Shown one piece after another: positions 1 through 8,912 of a DNA stretch of 64,000 nt. The notes below the pieces were generated by a model that did no database searches, was not told where the DNA came from, and saw only the letters and a list, made by a program, of their open reading frames with translations. Position 1 is the stretch's first letter; each line of letters opens with the position of its first letter. Origin of the DNA: Helicobacter bilis (lineage in GTDB: Bacteria > Campylobacterota > Campylobacteria > Campylobacterales > Helicobacteraceae); contig NZ_CP019645.1 of NCBI RefSeq assembly GCF_001999985.1, forward strand, positions 1,922,001 to 1,986,000, given 5' to 3'. Made by a program: the position numbers and the translations under genes.

Positions 1-3000
1 CTTGTGTGATAAATAATGGTTTTTGCAATGTTTCTAAAATGCCTCCATTTAGTGTCAATCTGTCTTGTTTCTTATTACCCATTTTTCCATTTTTCATTAA
101 ATGATAAAACGCATATTTTGGATTTATCTCTAATTCTTTAATCGGTGTCTGTATTGTTGCTTTTTTACTATTATTAAACTGCATTATAAAATCCTTATAG
201 CGTAATTGTTTAGGTAAAGGTATTGCAAAAGATTCCAACGCCTTATAATCTATCTTCCCGCTAGAATCTAAAAAGCTAGATTCTAGCTCTTTGCTTAACG
301 CTTCGCCGTGCATTGTCGCTTCTGCGATAGTGTCTTTTATATTTGTATCCATAGTTTTGTGAGGGTGTTTTCTTGTATTGTAAATGTCGTGTTCTCCTAG
401 ATTTTTGTAATTTTTCTCATACTCCTTAATTCTCCTGTCAAGTACTTCTGCTAAATCGGGGTCGCTTTTTTGCAAACTCAGTCGCACATCTTTAAGTTTT
501 TGTATTTCATCTTTTAAGCTTTGTTTTGTATAAATGTCCCCAATATAAGAATCATCAAGCCTATTTTGCACATTCCTTGCTTCCACTTCTCCGTGTTGTT
601 TTGCGTATCTTTCTACACTTTCTTGCGATATTCCCGTTAAATTTTCCGCTTCTTTATAGCCAAAACCAAAGCCCTCTATATCTTGGATTGCGTGTTGTAT
701 TTCGTGGTAGAGTGTAGATAATCTGCTTTGATTATCTCTTAATTGTTTAGCATTTAAGGTTATCTCTTTTGTATATTTCGCATACGACCCTAAGTTATAG
801 TCGTTCATTCCATAATCAAAATTAACAATTAAATTTTTAAGACTTGGATAGGCTGTAAAAAGCTCATCATCTTTTAAAATCCTAGATAATTTTACACGAT
901 TATCCCTAGAAAATGTATAAAACTCTAGCCCACTAAAATCAAGCTCCCCGCCACTTTGGCTTATCTCAAACTTCCATTTTTTATCCTTGTCTTTATACCA
1001 GCCTGTTTTTTCCCATATCTCTATTTCATCTGCCCCACTAGATTCTAACTCTTTTGCCCTCTCTAGCCTTGCTTTGTGTGGTGCATAGGCTTCATTTACT
1101 AAAGCCTTTTCCCCTGCGAATAGCTGTGGATTTACATCTAAAAGCTTATTGTTATTTAAAAAGCGTGTTAAGGCATTATGTGTATTTGTCATTGCATAAG
1201 TTTGCAAATCTCTTTTAGCTATTTCACTCATTAAAGCTGGATTGTCTTTAGCTATATTTGGATAACTCTTAGCTACTTTGTTTGCTCTCCATTCTAAGCC
1301 TTTTGCTACCGCCTTACTTCCTACCGCCCCACCTAAGAATCCAGCGGCAAACTTAGCAGGATTAAATCCTACAATGTTTCCATTCTCATCAGTTTCAATT
1401 CCTGCTACACTGCCACTTAAGACTCCAGCTCCTAAATGTTGTGGATTAGAATACATAATATTAGGGCTATTTTCATTAAAATATTTATGTGTAGATTCTT
1501 TATTTTTTGGTTTAGTCTTAGTGATATTGCCTTTTGTATCTGTATAGCTTCCTTTATTGTCAATATGTTTTATTTGGTTAGAATCAAATGCTACTATTTC
1601 TCTATCATTAAACAATATACCATCATATCCTGCTTTTTTATAAAATTGTTGCAATGGATAGATTCTAGCTGTTTGATACATTCTTCCATAACCGCCATAT
1701 ACACCATAGTGTCCGCCCACTACTTCCTGTAATTTCTCATTCTCTCTTGCAGCGGCTAGGATATAAAGCTCGGTTTCATTTTTAAAAAATTCTTTTTCAA
1801 ACCCAGCTTCATATAATGTGGGCGAATCTTTTTTTAAGAGAGAATCAAGCTCTTTTAACTCTTGCAAACTCTCATCTAAATTAGGATTATGTTTTAAATC
1901 TGCCTCGTAAGCTCTTATGCTCTCATGCAAATTTTCCTTTTTTAGATTATAAAGCGGTGTGCTAAACTCTTTACCACTTTCTATATGCCTTATCTTAACG
2001 CTTTCTCTGTCATATTGCAAAAACTCAAAGCCGCTTTCTTTTAACTCTGCTTTTGCTTGTTTTAGATTTTCTATTGCCCTTAATCCCCTTTCTTTATCTT
2101 TTTTAGTGAATTTAAAAATTTTATCAATCTCTTTTATTTTTTCTTGTGTAAGCTCTTTTTCCATAATAAAGGGCTTTTTGATATTTAAAAATACTTCATA
2201 TATAAAGTTTCCTTCATCATCATCTGCATAGTTTTTAGCAAGGTTTTTATCATTGGAAAACCAATTGCCTATGCTAAAATTAGAAACTGAATTATCTTTA
2301 GTATTAAAGACTTCAAAAGGTTTTTTAAGTTCTTTATTATGCAATCTTTTCATACTGCTTAGTGTTGTGCCATGATAAAACACTTTAGGCAGTCCATTTT
2401 CATCTTTTGTTAAAGGGCTAGAATCTTTATGCCATTCTAGTAAATCTTTTGCCTTTTTCTCATCGTAATTAAACTTTTGCATGGTAGATTCTAGTGTTTG
2501 TTGTGGTATAATGTCGGTGTCATAACTGCCGCTTAGAGTTCGGTCTAAGTCGTATCCCTTAGAGGAAGGCGTAGGGGCGGTCGTGATATTTCCCCTACTT
2601 TTCCACATTGTTACAAATCTTAATTTATTTCTACCTGTTAGCACTTCTTCCACTGCGACATAATGCCCGTTAATTTGCTTTTTATAAACAATATGATTTC
2701 CGCTTACCTCTCGTGTATCGTGTGTTTTGATTATGCTTTGATAGTCTAGGACTTCATCTTTTGTAATAGGAATTTGATTGCGTGAAGTCTCTACTGCTTC
2801 ATCACTATGGCGATTTAATGCGTGTGCTAAATGCTCGGCGTCAATTTCTCTTACTACTGCATAATTACCCTTAAAATCAAAGTCTTTTTTAAGCAATTCT
2901 AGCTCATCTTGCTCTACTTTTGAGATTATTAATTTATCATTTGCATTTGGCTTAGTTAAATCCCACTTATCTATGGTTTCTTTTATCTCTTGCTGTGTTA

Positions 3001-5470
3001 AATCTTTTTCTAAATTGCTTTTTGTTGGCAATTCCTTAACACTAGATATTTCATTTTTCAAACGATATAAAAACTTGGCTTCATAAGTGTTATTTGTATC
3101 CTTTATCATTTGTTGTATAAGCTTCAAGGCTGTATCTGTCCCTTTAGCTTTTATTGCATAATCGACTTGAAATCTTGCATTATCTATAAAATCTTTTAGG
3201 GCTTCTACTTTGCTTGGTTTATTTTCTTGTGGGGTTTTATTTGGTAATTGATTTTTTAAATCCCTTATTCTTTGTTCTACTAAATCCAACTTATCTAAAA
3301 ATTCACTATTATGTGCGGGGCTAAAACTATAAGGGCTGTAATCATTGCGATTACTTTGCATAATCTTTTCTAAATGTGCTTTTTCTTTATATGCTGTTTC
3401 TAAATCATAGTTTGCAATTTTCTCAATCTCTGCGGCTTTCTCTGTTTCTTGTTGTGTTTTTAATTGTGTCTCTTTTTCTGCGTGCAGTCTGTCTCTTTCT
3501 TTATTTAATGCTTCTACTATCTCGCCTGTTTCCTTTCGTATTTTATCCATTTGCTTATAAAATGGCTTTTCTGCTTCCCTTGCTAGAAACTCTGTAGCAT
3601 TGCTTTTATATACCTCTTCTATATCATGTTTCATATTTGCCAGTATATTTTCTGCATAGTGGTTTCTATCTCTTGGGTTTTCTAGTGAATTTGCCATGTT
3701 TAAAAATCTATCTGCTAATCCCTCTTGCTGTTGATTAAAGGTAAATTCATGTCCTTTCATAATCTTTCTTTCATTTGTCATAAATTCTGCATAGCTGTCT
3801 ATATCTTTGGAATCTGCATTGATTTTTTTTAATAGCTCTTGTTGTCTTGGCTCAAGTAATAAGGCTTCTTTGATAGGCTTTTCAAAATCTGCTAGTTCAT
3901 CATCTGGGATTTCTATGTATTTTCTGCCATTCTCATTTACTTCGTATGGTTTTGTTTGTGGTATAATGTTGTTAGAGTTTAAAGGCAGAGTCTCGCCTTT
4001 TGTGAAAGAAGCAGAGTTGCTACCTTGCTTCTCACTCTGCAATTTAGAATTATCAAACGCAGTTACTACCCATTTATTTTCACCGATTTTTACACCATTT
4101 TCATTCCAACCTATATTTAAGCCTACTTTATAATCTCCCAAAGTGATATTATAGCCATTATGCGTTTTTACTACTTCCCCATCTTGTATAATCTTATCCA
4201 GCTCTTTTGCCATGTCCTCAAACTCATCGCCATGCTTTTCAATAATCTTAGCAAGTCCCCAGCCTTTAGCTTCTTTGCCTTTGCCTGTTACTTCTCCCCA
4301 AACTAAATCAATATCCCCTAATTCTTTACGATGAAATGCCCCTGCAACTTGTCCTTTATACTCGCCCTTAGCTCCGCTTTCTTTATGTGCTTGTGCTTCA
4401 TTTATGAGTTTTTGTATAGCAGTCTCGCCGCTGTGATAATGTTCTGCATAGTTTGTGCCAAATTCTTTTATGGGTTTAATATCATATAGAATCTCTATAT
4501 CTTCTCTAATAGATTTAAGGTCGCCCGGTAAAGCCAAAATTTCATCATCTTTTATGCCTTTGTTAAAAGAATCAATATTATATATTTTCCCTTTAATATT
4601 CCATCTTATAACAGGGTCAAATCTATCAAATAATAATCTTGTTTGTATGAGTTTCCTTGTGTATTCTTTTTCTTTTGTATCTACACTGCCCCACGATTGC
4701 TTATAACGAGTTTTATCTACATTATGAAAGCTAAAAGGATTTTCAAAGTCAAAATCTGCTTCTTTAAGTGCTTTTATTTCGTCTTTTTCTGCGAATAGGT
4801 TTTGCTTCATTAATACTTGTTTTAATTGGTCAAAGTCATTTAGAAATGCGTTCATTTCATTATTGGCTTTGTGTGTTATATCTGCTCTTTGTTTATATAA
4901 TTTATCTTTTTGTTTTTGTGTTTTTGCATTCTCAATTTGTTTAGTTATAAATTCTATGGTAGGCATATATTTTTCATAAATTGCTTTCACTTCCGCCCTT
5001 TTTGTATCTGGCATTGGTGTAGTTTTTAGATTAAGCGGATTTTCTAAAGAGATTCCTAATTCTTTCAATTCTTGTAATTCCTCGTTTGCTTCTTGCTGTA
5101 TTTTTGCTAGTCGTTTTTCTTCCTTTATGATTTGTGCGTGTTTATCTTTTATGAGTTCTTTATCATTTGCCTTTATTGCTTGTTCTAGACTCTCTTTAAG
5201 TTTTTGTATATCTTTGTTTGCATATTTTATTGTTGTTAGCTTGTCATAAGCCCTTTGTGCTTCTTGTAATATTTGAAATTCGTCTAGTTGTTGTTTTGTT
5301 ATAGGGTCTTTTTGGTTAGTTTGCTTAGATTCTATTTCTTTATGTCTTTGTAGTAATTCCTTTGTTTCACCTACACTTTTTCCGCTTTTTCGTGCTTGTT
5401 TAACTATTTCTTGCGGGGTTTTTAGCTTGGTTAGCAGATTTTTTTTAAATGCTGGGATAGAATCTGTCAT
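1..5470 (-). CDS. Giant polyvalent protein: nuclease-like, ADP-ribosyltransferase-like and metallopeptidase domains (C-terminus off window)
   Basis: The minus strand is open from an ATG at 5470 to the window edge: 1823 codons with no stop seen. I translated it by hand and checked frame at several anchors. The N-terminus (about 1-350) is Lys/Glu-rich coiled coil. About residues 360-490 hold a GAFHRKELGDIDLVWG block followed by KWVVTAFD, resembling the phage Barnase/EndoU/ColicinE5/RelE-like (PBECR) nuclease superfamily. About 870-960 hold a second such block (EHLAHALNRHSDE). About 1030-1310 resemble an ADP-ribosyltransferase of the ART-PolyVal type (KVFYHGTT, then YDGILFND and NIMYSNP). Near 1589 is HEIQH followed by GEVEAR, a zincin-like metallopeptidase. 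A further PBECR-like start (NPKYAFYHLMKNGK) runs off the edge. Proteins of this build are known from phages and conjugative elements, where they are thought to enter the new host with the DNA. Family assignments are from motif recognition only; the role here is inferred. Confidence 0.5.
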   Translation of the reverse strand, partial: MTDSIPAFKKNLLTKLKTPQEIVKQARKSGKSVGETKELLQRHKEIESKQTNQKDPITKQQLDEFQILQEAQRAYDKLTTIKYANKDIQKLKESLEQAIKANDKELIKDKHAQIIKEEKRLAKIQQEANEELQELKELGISLENPLNLKTTPMPDTKRAEVKAIYEKYMPTIEFITKQIENAKTQKQKDKLYKQRADITHKANNEMNAFLNDFDQLKQVLMKQNLFAEKDEIKALKEADFDFENPFSFHNVDKTRYKQSWGSVDTKEKEYTRKLIQTRLLFDRFDPVIRWNIKGKIYNIDSFNKGIKDDEILALPGDLKSIREDIEILYDIKPIKEFGTNYAEHYHSGETAIQKLINEAQAHKESGAKGEYKGQVAGAFHRKELGDIDLVWGEVTGKGKEAKGWGLAKIIEKHGDEFEDMAKELDKIIQDGEVVKTHNGYNITLGDYKVGLNIGWNENGVKIGENKWVVTAFDNSKLQSEKQGSNSASFTKGETLPLNSNNIIPQTKPYEVNENGRKYIEIPDDELADFEKPIKEALLLEPRQQELLKKINADSKDIDSYAEFMTNERKIMKGHEFTFNQQQEGLADRFLNMANSLENPRDRNHYAENILANMKHDIEEVYKSNATEFLAREAEKPFYKQMDKIRKETGEIVEALNKERDRLHAEKETQLKTQQETEKAAEIEKIANYDLETAYKEKAHLEKIMQSNRNDYSPYSFSPAHNSEFLDKLDLVEQRIRDLKNQLPNKTPQENKPSKVEALKDFIDNARFQVDYAIKAKGTDTALKLIQQMIKDTNNTYEAKFLYRLKNEISSVKELPTKSNLEKDLTQQEIKETIDKWDLTKPNANDKLIISKVEQDELELLKKDFDFKGNYAVVREIDAEHLAHALNRHSDEAVETSRNQIPITKDEVLDYQSIIKTHDTREVSGNHIVYKKQINGHYVAVEEVLTGRNKLRFVTMWKSRGNITTAPTPSSKGYDLDRTLSGSYDTDIIPQQTLESTMQKFNYDEKKAKDLLEWHKDSSPLTKDENGLPKVFYHGTTLSSMKRLHNKELKKPFEVFNTKDNSVSNFSIGNWFSNDKNLAKNYADDDEGNFIYEVFLNIKKPFIMEKELTQEKIKEIDKIFKFTKKDKERGLRAIENLKQAKAELKESGFEFLQYDRESVKIRHIESGKEFSTPLYNLKKENLHESIRAYEADLKHNPNLDESLQELKELDSLLKKDSPTLYEAGFEKEFFKNETELYILAAARENEKLQEVVGGHYGVYGGYGRMYQTARIYPLQQFYKKAGYDGILFNDREIVAFDSNQIKHIDNKGSYTDTKGNITKTKPKNKESTHKYFNENSPNIMYSNPQHLGAGVLSGSVAGIETDENGNIVGFNPAKFAAGFLGGAVGSKAVAKGLEWRANKVAKSYPNIAKDNPALMSEIAKRDLQTYAMTNTHNALTRFLNNNKLLDVNPQLFAGEKALVNEAYAPHKARLERAKELESSGADEIEIWEKTGWYKDKDKKWKFEISQSGGELDFSGLEFYTFSRDNRVKLSRILKDDELFTAYPSLKNLIVNFDYGMNDYNLGSYAKYTKEITLNAKQLRDNQSRLSTLYHEIQHAIQDIEGFGFGYKEAENLTGISQESVERYAKQHGEVEARNVQNRLDDSYIGDIYTKQSLKDEIQKLKDVRLSLQKSDPDLAEVLDRRIKEYEKNYKNLGEHDIYNTRKHPHKTMDTNIKDTIAEATMHGEALSKELESSFLDSSGKIDYKALESFAIPLPKQLRYKDFIMQFNNSKKATIQTPIKELEINPKYAFYHLMKNGKMGNKKQDRLTLNGGILETLQKPLFITQ

Positions 5471-5481
5471 TTCTGCTATTA

Positions 5482-5712
5482 TTATAAAATAATTTTTATG
5501 TTACTATCTGTATTATAGGCATAACTTGTCCCCTGCAATGATTTTACACATTTTGCAAATTCATCTAGTTCAAAAACTTTTTTAAGGAAAGATTCACTTT
5601 CTATGATAGCTTTTTCTTGTAGTCCTTGTGTTATTTTAGATACTCTTAAAGCTTGTTCTAAGGAATAATCATTGCTCTTTAATATTGCTTCAAGATTAGT
5701 TAAATTATCCAA
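5482..5712 (-). CDS. Small coiled-coil hypothetical protein
   Basis: This 76-codon frame begins at a TTG and ends 11 bases before the polyvalent ATG. The open frame continues upstream of the TTG for about 19 codons (Lys/Leu-rich, ending at a stop beside the preceding gene's stop) but contains no ATG, so the true start is uncertain. The product is predicted to be mostly helical and highly charged, with no recognised domain. Its tight placement suggests co-transcription with the polyvalent gene. It could instead be a leftover 5' piece of a longer polyvalent protein. I do not recognise a function. Confidence 0.5.
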   Translation of the reverse strand: MDNLTNLEAILKSNDYSLEQALRVSKITQGLQEKAIIESESFLKKVFELDEFAKCVKSLQGTSYAYNTDSNIKIIL

Positions 5713-5771
5713 TTTTCTTTCAAGGCTTTTTAAATGTTTTTCGTATGCTAACTTGGATTTTTTAAGCTCGA

Positions 5772-6136
5772 CTAATTATTTTTTATATTCTTTATTTGTG
5801 TGCTTTGTGGTATAATGCCCTTAGAGAACGGCACTTGATTTGTCTCTGTGAATGCCCCAGTTGTCGGTAAGGCTTCCGCATTTTTTGCTTCATGTATCAC
5901 TTTTCCATTCTTTAGCTTATTTTGTATTGTTTTATCGGTTTTTTTGGTGAGTTGCTAATAATAGTTATATGTGTATCAAAATCTTTTCCTATACTCGTGA
6001 GGTATAAATCATCCTTTATTTGTTTAGCAAAAATAAACTCGCTTTCATCTTGTATTGCAATCTGTGGTTTCTCTAAAGTCTCTTTTATTTGTGGTATATA
6101 TTTTTCTCTACCTTTTTCTATATTCACTAACACCAA
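5772..6136 (-). pseudogene. Frameshifted PBECR-like nuclease module
   Basis: The first frame (TTG at 6136 to a stop at 5912) has the pattern REKYIPQIKETLEKPQ followed by FIFAKQIKDDLYLTSIGKD, typical of the C-terminal half of phage PBECR-like nuclease domains. At an A7 run (minus strand; about 5940-5946) the reading frame is lost. In a neighbouring frame the sequence continues sensibly (NKLKNGKVIHEAKNAE, then PFSKGIIPQ) to a TAG at 5772-5774. One base lost or gained in the A-run would rejoin the two parts. A stop lies four codons upstream of the TTG, so the 5' end also looks lost. The IIPQ ending matches linkers inside the giant neighbour. It may be a decayed cassette, a slippage-controlled gene or a sequencing error. 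Confidence 0.5.
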
Positions 6137-6218
6137 CCCAAGCCGCTAAAATCACAATCAAAACAAAATTCACATCCATAACCAAATCCTTTCAAACTTA
6201 TGATAGAATACAAACATT

Positions 6219-6300
6219 GTATAAGTTAATCACCCCCCCCCCCCCTTCGTTTTCTTTTAAAAGGGTTTGAAAACAGAAGTCTTAACCGATTAGCTTATAC
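6219..6300. repeat. Nested inverted repeat carrying a homopolymer tract
   Basis: The arms GTATAAGTTAATC (6219-6231) and GATTAGCTTATAC (6288-6300) are complementary over 13 bases with one mismatch. Inside, a second imperfect stem pairs CTTCTGTTTTC with GAAAACGAAG (read on the minus strand). The structure sits between the accessory region and the housekeeping genes. It could be an element end, an attachment-like site, a terminator or a regulatory stem; the sequence alone does not decide. A tRNA was considered and rejected. Confidence 0.5.
6233..6245. repeat. C13 (minus-strand G13) homopolymer tract
   Basis: There are thirteen consecutive C on the plus strand, lying in one loop of the surrounding nested inverted repeat and about 100 bases upstream of the broken nuclease module. 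Runs of this length are unstable in Helicobacter and commonly mediate phase variation. Here the tract is outside any convincing reading frame, so any effect would be on transcription or structure. Confidence 0.5.
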
Positions 6301-6515
6301 AAAGCGACTGCATAAAATACAATCTGCAAAGACAAAGCTATCATTCCAAAAAATCTTTAAGTTGTCTTTAATTTATCTTTTATCTATTTTCTATTAAACA
6401 TTATAACAAGCTATTTCTAATCTCCATATTCAGTTAAAGGGCAATATTCTGCTGACACGACTATAACTTAATATCTAGCAAAAAGATTCTATACCACTAC
6501 GCCTTAACCTCACAA
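6301..6515. other. Non-coding gap between accessory DNA and the housekeeping block
   Basis: No convincing ORF, tRNA or clear terminator is seen. The DNA is AT-rich, with several AGAATCT words near 6510-6545. The boundary of the accessory region probably lies between 6136 and here. Confidence 0.5.
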
Positions 6516-7319
6516 TTAAGAATCTTTTCTATTAGAATCTTTTTCACTCATAAACTTATGCAAGTCATCATATTCTTGCTTTGTGAAAAAGCGGGTTTTG
6601 CCAACAGGCAGTGCGTTTAGATTGATAAACCCATAGCTAACTCTTCTTAAGTCCAGCACATTCGCATTAAAATGTGCGAAAAATCTACGCAACTCTCGAT
6701 TTTTGCCCTCGCTGATACGCACTTTTAGCTTTGAGATTGAAGCGCTTTTTATAATCTCATATTCCATAGGCATAAACCCCATTGTCTTTATCTTGCTTAG
6801 TCTATGCCCCCCTGCCTTTGCATTCTGCAATGTTAAGCCCTCTTCCATTGCCTTTATCATCTGCTTTGTAATATGAGAATCTATTTTAAGAATGTAGGTG
6901 CGTGGCAGGTTTGAGTGCATGAGTTTGCTTACAACTTCCTTGCTATCACTCAATATCAAAAGCCCCTCACTTGCAAAGTCAAGCCTACCAACAGGCATAA
7001 AATGTGCGTATCTAGCATTTAAGCTATCATAGATAAGCTTTCTCCCATAAGAATCTTTTTTACTTACAATCTCACCCTTTGGCTTGTGATACACGATTGC
7101 CGTGTAGTTTTGCTTTTTGGCATAATGCAGCATTTTTCCATGTATGAAAATCTTAAATTCTTTCATGGCGGCATGTGGATTTTGCAGGGCTATTTGTGGG
7201 ACTAGAGTTTTTGTTGTCGCTAAAGCATGATTAATCTTTACTGCACCTTCTATTATTAGCCTATCCGCCTCTCTACGCGAATATTTGCTGTGTAGTGCGA
7301 TAAAATGATTAAGTCGCAA
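6516..7319 (-). CDS. RsuA/RluB-family pseudouridine synthase
   Basis: This is predicted to isomerise a uridine in ribosomal RNA (cytosol). The 267-residue product starts with an S4 RNA-binding domain (MRLNHFIALHSKYSRREADR, about 1-50). The catalytic block GRLDFASEGLLILSD follows, with the conserved Asp, and then the family's C-terminal RISEGKNRELRRFFAH segment. Length fits the family. It overlaps the 3' end of the helicase gene by 11 bases and is probably co-transcribed from the promoter upstream of that gene. Whether the target is 16S or 23S rRNA cannot be read from the sequence, so no symbol is given. Confidence 0.5.
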   Translation of the reverse strand: MRLNHFIALHSKYSRREADRLIIEGAVKINHALATTKTLVPQIALQNPHAAMKEFKIFIHGKMLHYAKKQNYTAIVYHKPKGEIVSKKDSYGRKLIYDSLNARYAHFMPVGRLDFASEGLLILSDSKEVVSKLMHSNLPRTYILKIDSHITKQMIKAMEEGLTLQNAKAGGHRLSKIKTMGFMPMEYEIIKSASISKLKVRISEGKNRELRRFFAHFNANVLDLRRVSYGFINLNALPVGKTRFFTKQEYDDLHKFMSEKDSNRKDS

Positions 7320-8877
7320 AGTTATCCCTTATAGTATTTTTGCTGACTTTGCATTTTTTGCTTTTTAGCTCTCTCTTGGGCGTTGCTTGGTCGTGTGTTT
7401 TTTGATAGATTCTCTTTATTAGTGCGTCTATTGTGCTTGATTTTGGATTTTTATCTCTAGTTAGAGTTTTACCTTTTGTGCCTTTGTTACCTTTTGTTTT
7501 CGCTTCCTTTTTAGATTCTAGAATCTCTTGTTTTTGGACTTCTAGGGCTTCCTGCTTTGTTAGTCCTATTTTTACATGTTCTCGTAGATAGACAGATAAA
7601 AGTCTTAAAATGAGTTGGGCTGAATCTGTCTTATCTTTTATGCTCTCATAAAGATTTATCGCTTCATCTGATACCTTTGTGTTTAAAAGCGTGTTTATCA
7701 TCACATCGCTGCTTACACTTGGCACTTCATAAAGCTCAAATTTTGCGTTTGTTTCATTCTGTATCTTCTTTAAATCTTTATACTCAAGCGGTGTAGCAAG
7801 AGTAATGGCAACACCCTTGCTACCAGCCCTGCCTGTGCGTCCTATCCTATGCACATAAGATTCTATATTTAAAGGTATATGATAGTTGAAAACATGACTT
7901 ACATTGCGTATATCAAGCCCCCTTGCAGCGACATCTGTGGCGACTAGAATGTCTGCTTCCTTACCTTTAAAGGCTTGGACTGAATCTCTACGCATGCGTT
8001 GGTCCATATCGCCATGTAATGCAGTGCTTTTATAGCCTTTATTTTGCAAGTAGCTATTGACTTCATCGGCTTCTTTTTTTGTGCGGATAAAGATGATACT
8101 TTTGCTTGGAGATTCTGTATCTATTAGCCTTGTTAGGGCTTCATTCCGTTCATTTTCATTGATGATATAGTAGCGTTGTGCTATATCTGAATTTGTCGTG
8201 CTACTTGATTGAATCTTAATATGCACGGGATCATAGAGAATCTTATCTGCTAATTGTTTGATTCTAGCTGGCATTGTGGCTGAAAACAGCAGGGTTTGTG
8301 CGTTATTTGGAATATATTGAAATATCTCTTCAATATCATCGATAAAACCCATATCAAGCATCTCATCACTTTCATCAAGGACCACAACATTTGGTGCGAA
8401 GTTTTTTAGTCGCTCATTTTTTAAATGATCTAGCAATCTACCCGGCGTTGCGATTAGGACTTGTGGCTTTTTCTCTATCAATTCAAGTTGTTTTTTAACA
8501 CTTTGTCCGCCATACACACACACTGTTTTTGTCTTTAAAAACTTGCCTAACTTAAAGACTTCATCGCTAATTTGCATAGCAAGCTCTCGTGTAGGCGTAA
8601 TCACCAAGGCTTCAATGGAGCTATCGTTTTTCAAACTATGGAGAATAGGCAGGGCAAACGCTGCGGTCTTGCCTGTGCCTGTCTGGGCTTGTGCGATAAC
8701 ATCTCTACGCTCAAGTATGGGTGGGATAGCTCTCTCTTGTATAGGGCTTGGTGTAGTAAAACCTGCCTCTTTAATGCCTTTTAACACTTTGTCTTTCAAG
8801 CCTAAAGCTCGAAATGAATCTAGCACACTCAATTTATCTTGTGTATTGTCTTGTGCTTTTGTCTCTTTTTTATTCAT
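7309..8877 (-). CDS. rhpA: DEAD-box RNA helicase
   Basis: This is an ATP-dependent RNA helicase. In Helicobacter the single such enzyme (RhpA) works with RNase J in the RNA degradosome. Its 522 residues show the Q motif, motif I (AQTGTGKT), Ia (TPTRELA), II (DESD rather than DEAD), III (SAT), and VI (HRIGRTGRAG). The DESD form is, from memory, also that of H. pylori RhpA, so I read it as lineage-typical, not defective. A Lys-rich basic tail (about 440-522) probably binds RNA or a partner. A TATAAT box lies about 30 bases upstream; the pseudouridine synthase gene follows with overlap. Confidence 0.5.
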   Translation of the reverse strand: MNKKETKAQDNTQDKLSVLDSFRALGLKDKVLKGIKEAGFTTPSPIQERAIPPILERRDVIAQAQTGTGKTAAFALPILHSLKNDSSIEALVITPTRELAMQISDEVFKLGKFLKTKTVCVYGGQSVKKQLELIEKKPQVLIATPGRLLDHLKNERLKNFAPNVVVLDESDEMLDMGFIDDIEEIFQYIPNNAQTLLFSATMPARIKQLADKILYDPVHIKIQSSSTTNSDIAQRYYIINENERNEALTRLIDTESPSKSIIFIRTKKEADEVNSYLQNKGYKSTALHGDMDQRMRRDSVQAFKGKEADILVATDVAARGLDIRNVSHVFNYHIPLNIESYVHRIGRTGRAGSKGVAITLATPLEYKDLKKIQNETNAKFELYEVPSVSSDVMINTLLNTKVSDEAINLYESIKDKTDSAQLILRLLSVYLREHVKIGLTKQEALEVQKQEILESKKEAKTKGNKGTKGKTLTRDKNPKSSTIDALIKRIYQKTHDQATPKRELKSKKCKVSKNTIRDNFAT

Positions 8878-8906
8878 TAAACGCTCTTTTTGTAAAGTAA
8901 ATCGTA

Positions 8907-8912
8907 ATTATA
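8907..8912 (-). promoter_or_regulatory. -10 box of the rhpA operon
   Basis: TATAAT on the minus strand, preceded by GC, about 30 bases before the rhpA ATG. No obvious -35 box, as usual for the Helicobacter vegetative sigma factor. Confidence 0.5.

Noticed and set aside
6219..6300. A tRNA-like fold with complementary ends
   Set aside because: There is no plausible anticodon stem, T-loop or conserved TTCRA, and the C13 run lies where a structured arm should be.
7309..8877. DESD instead of DEAD as a sign of a defective helicase
   Set aside because: From memory, the H. pylori counterpart has the same motif and all other helicase motifs are present.
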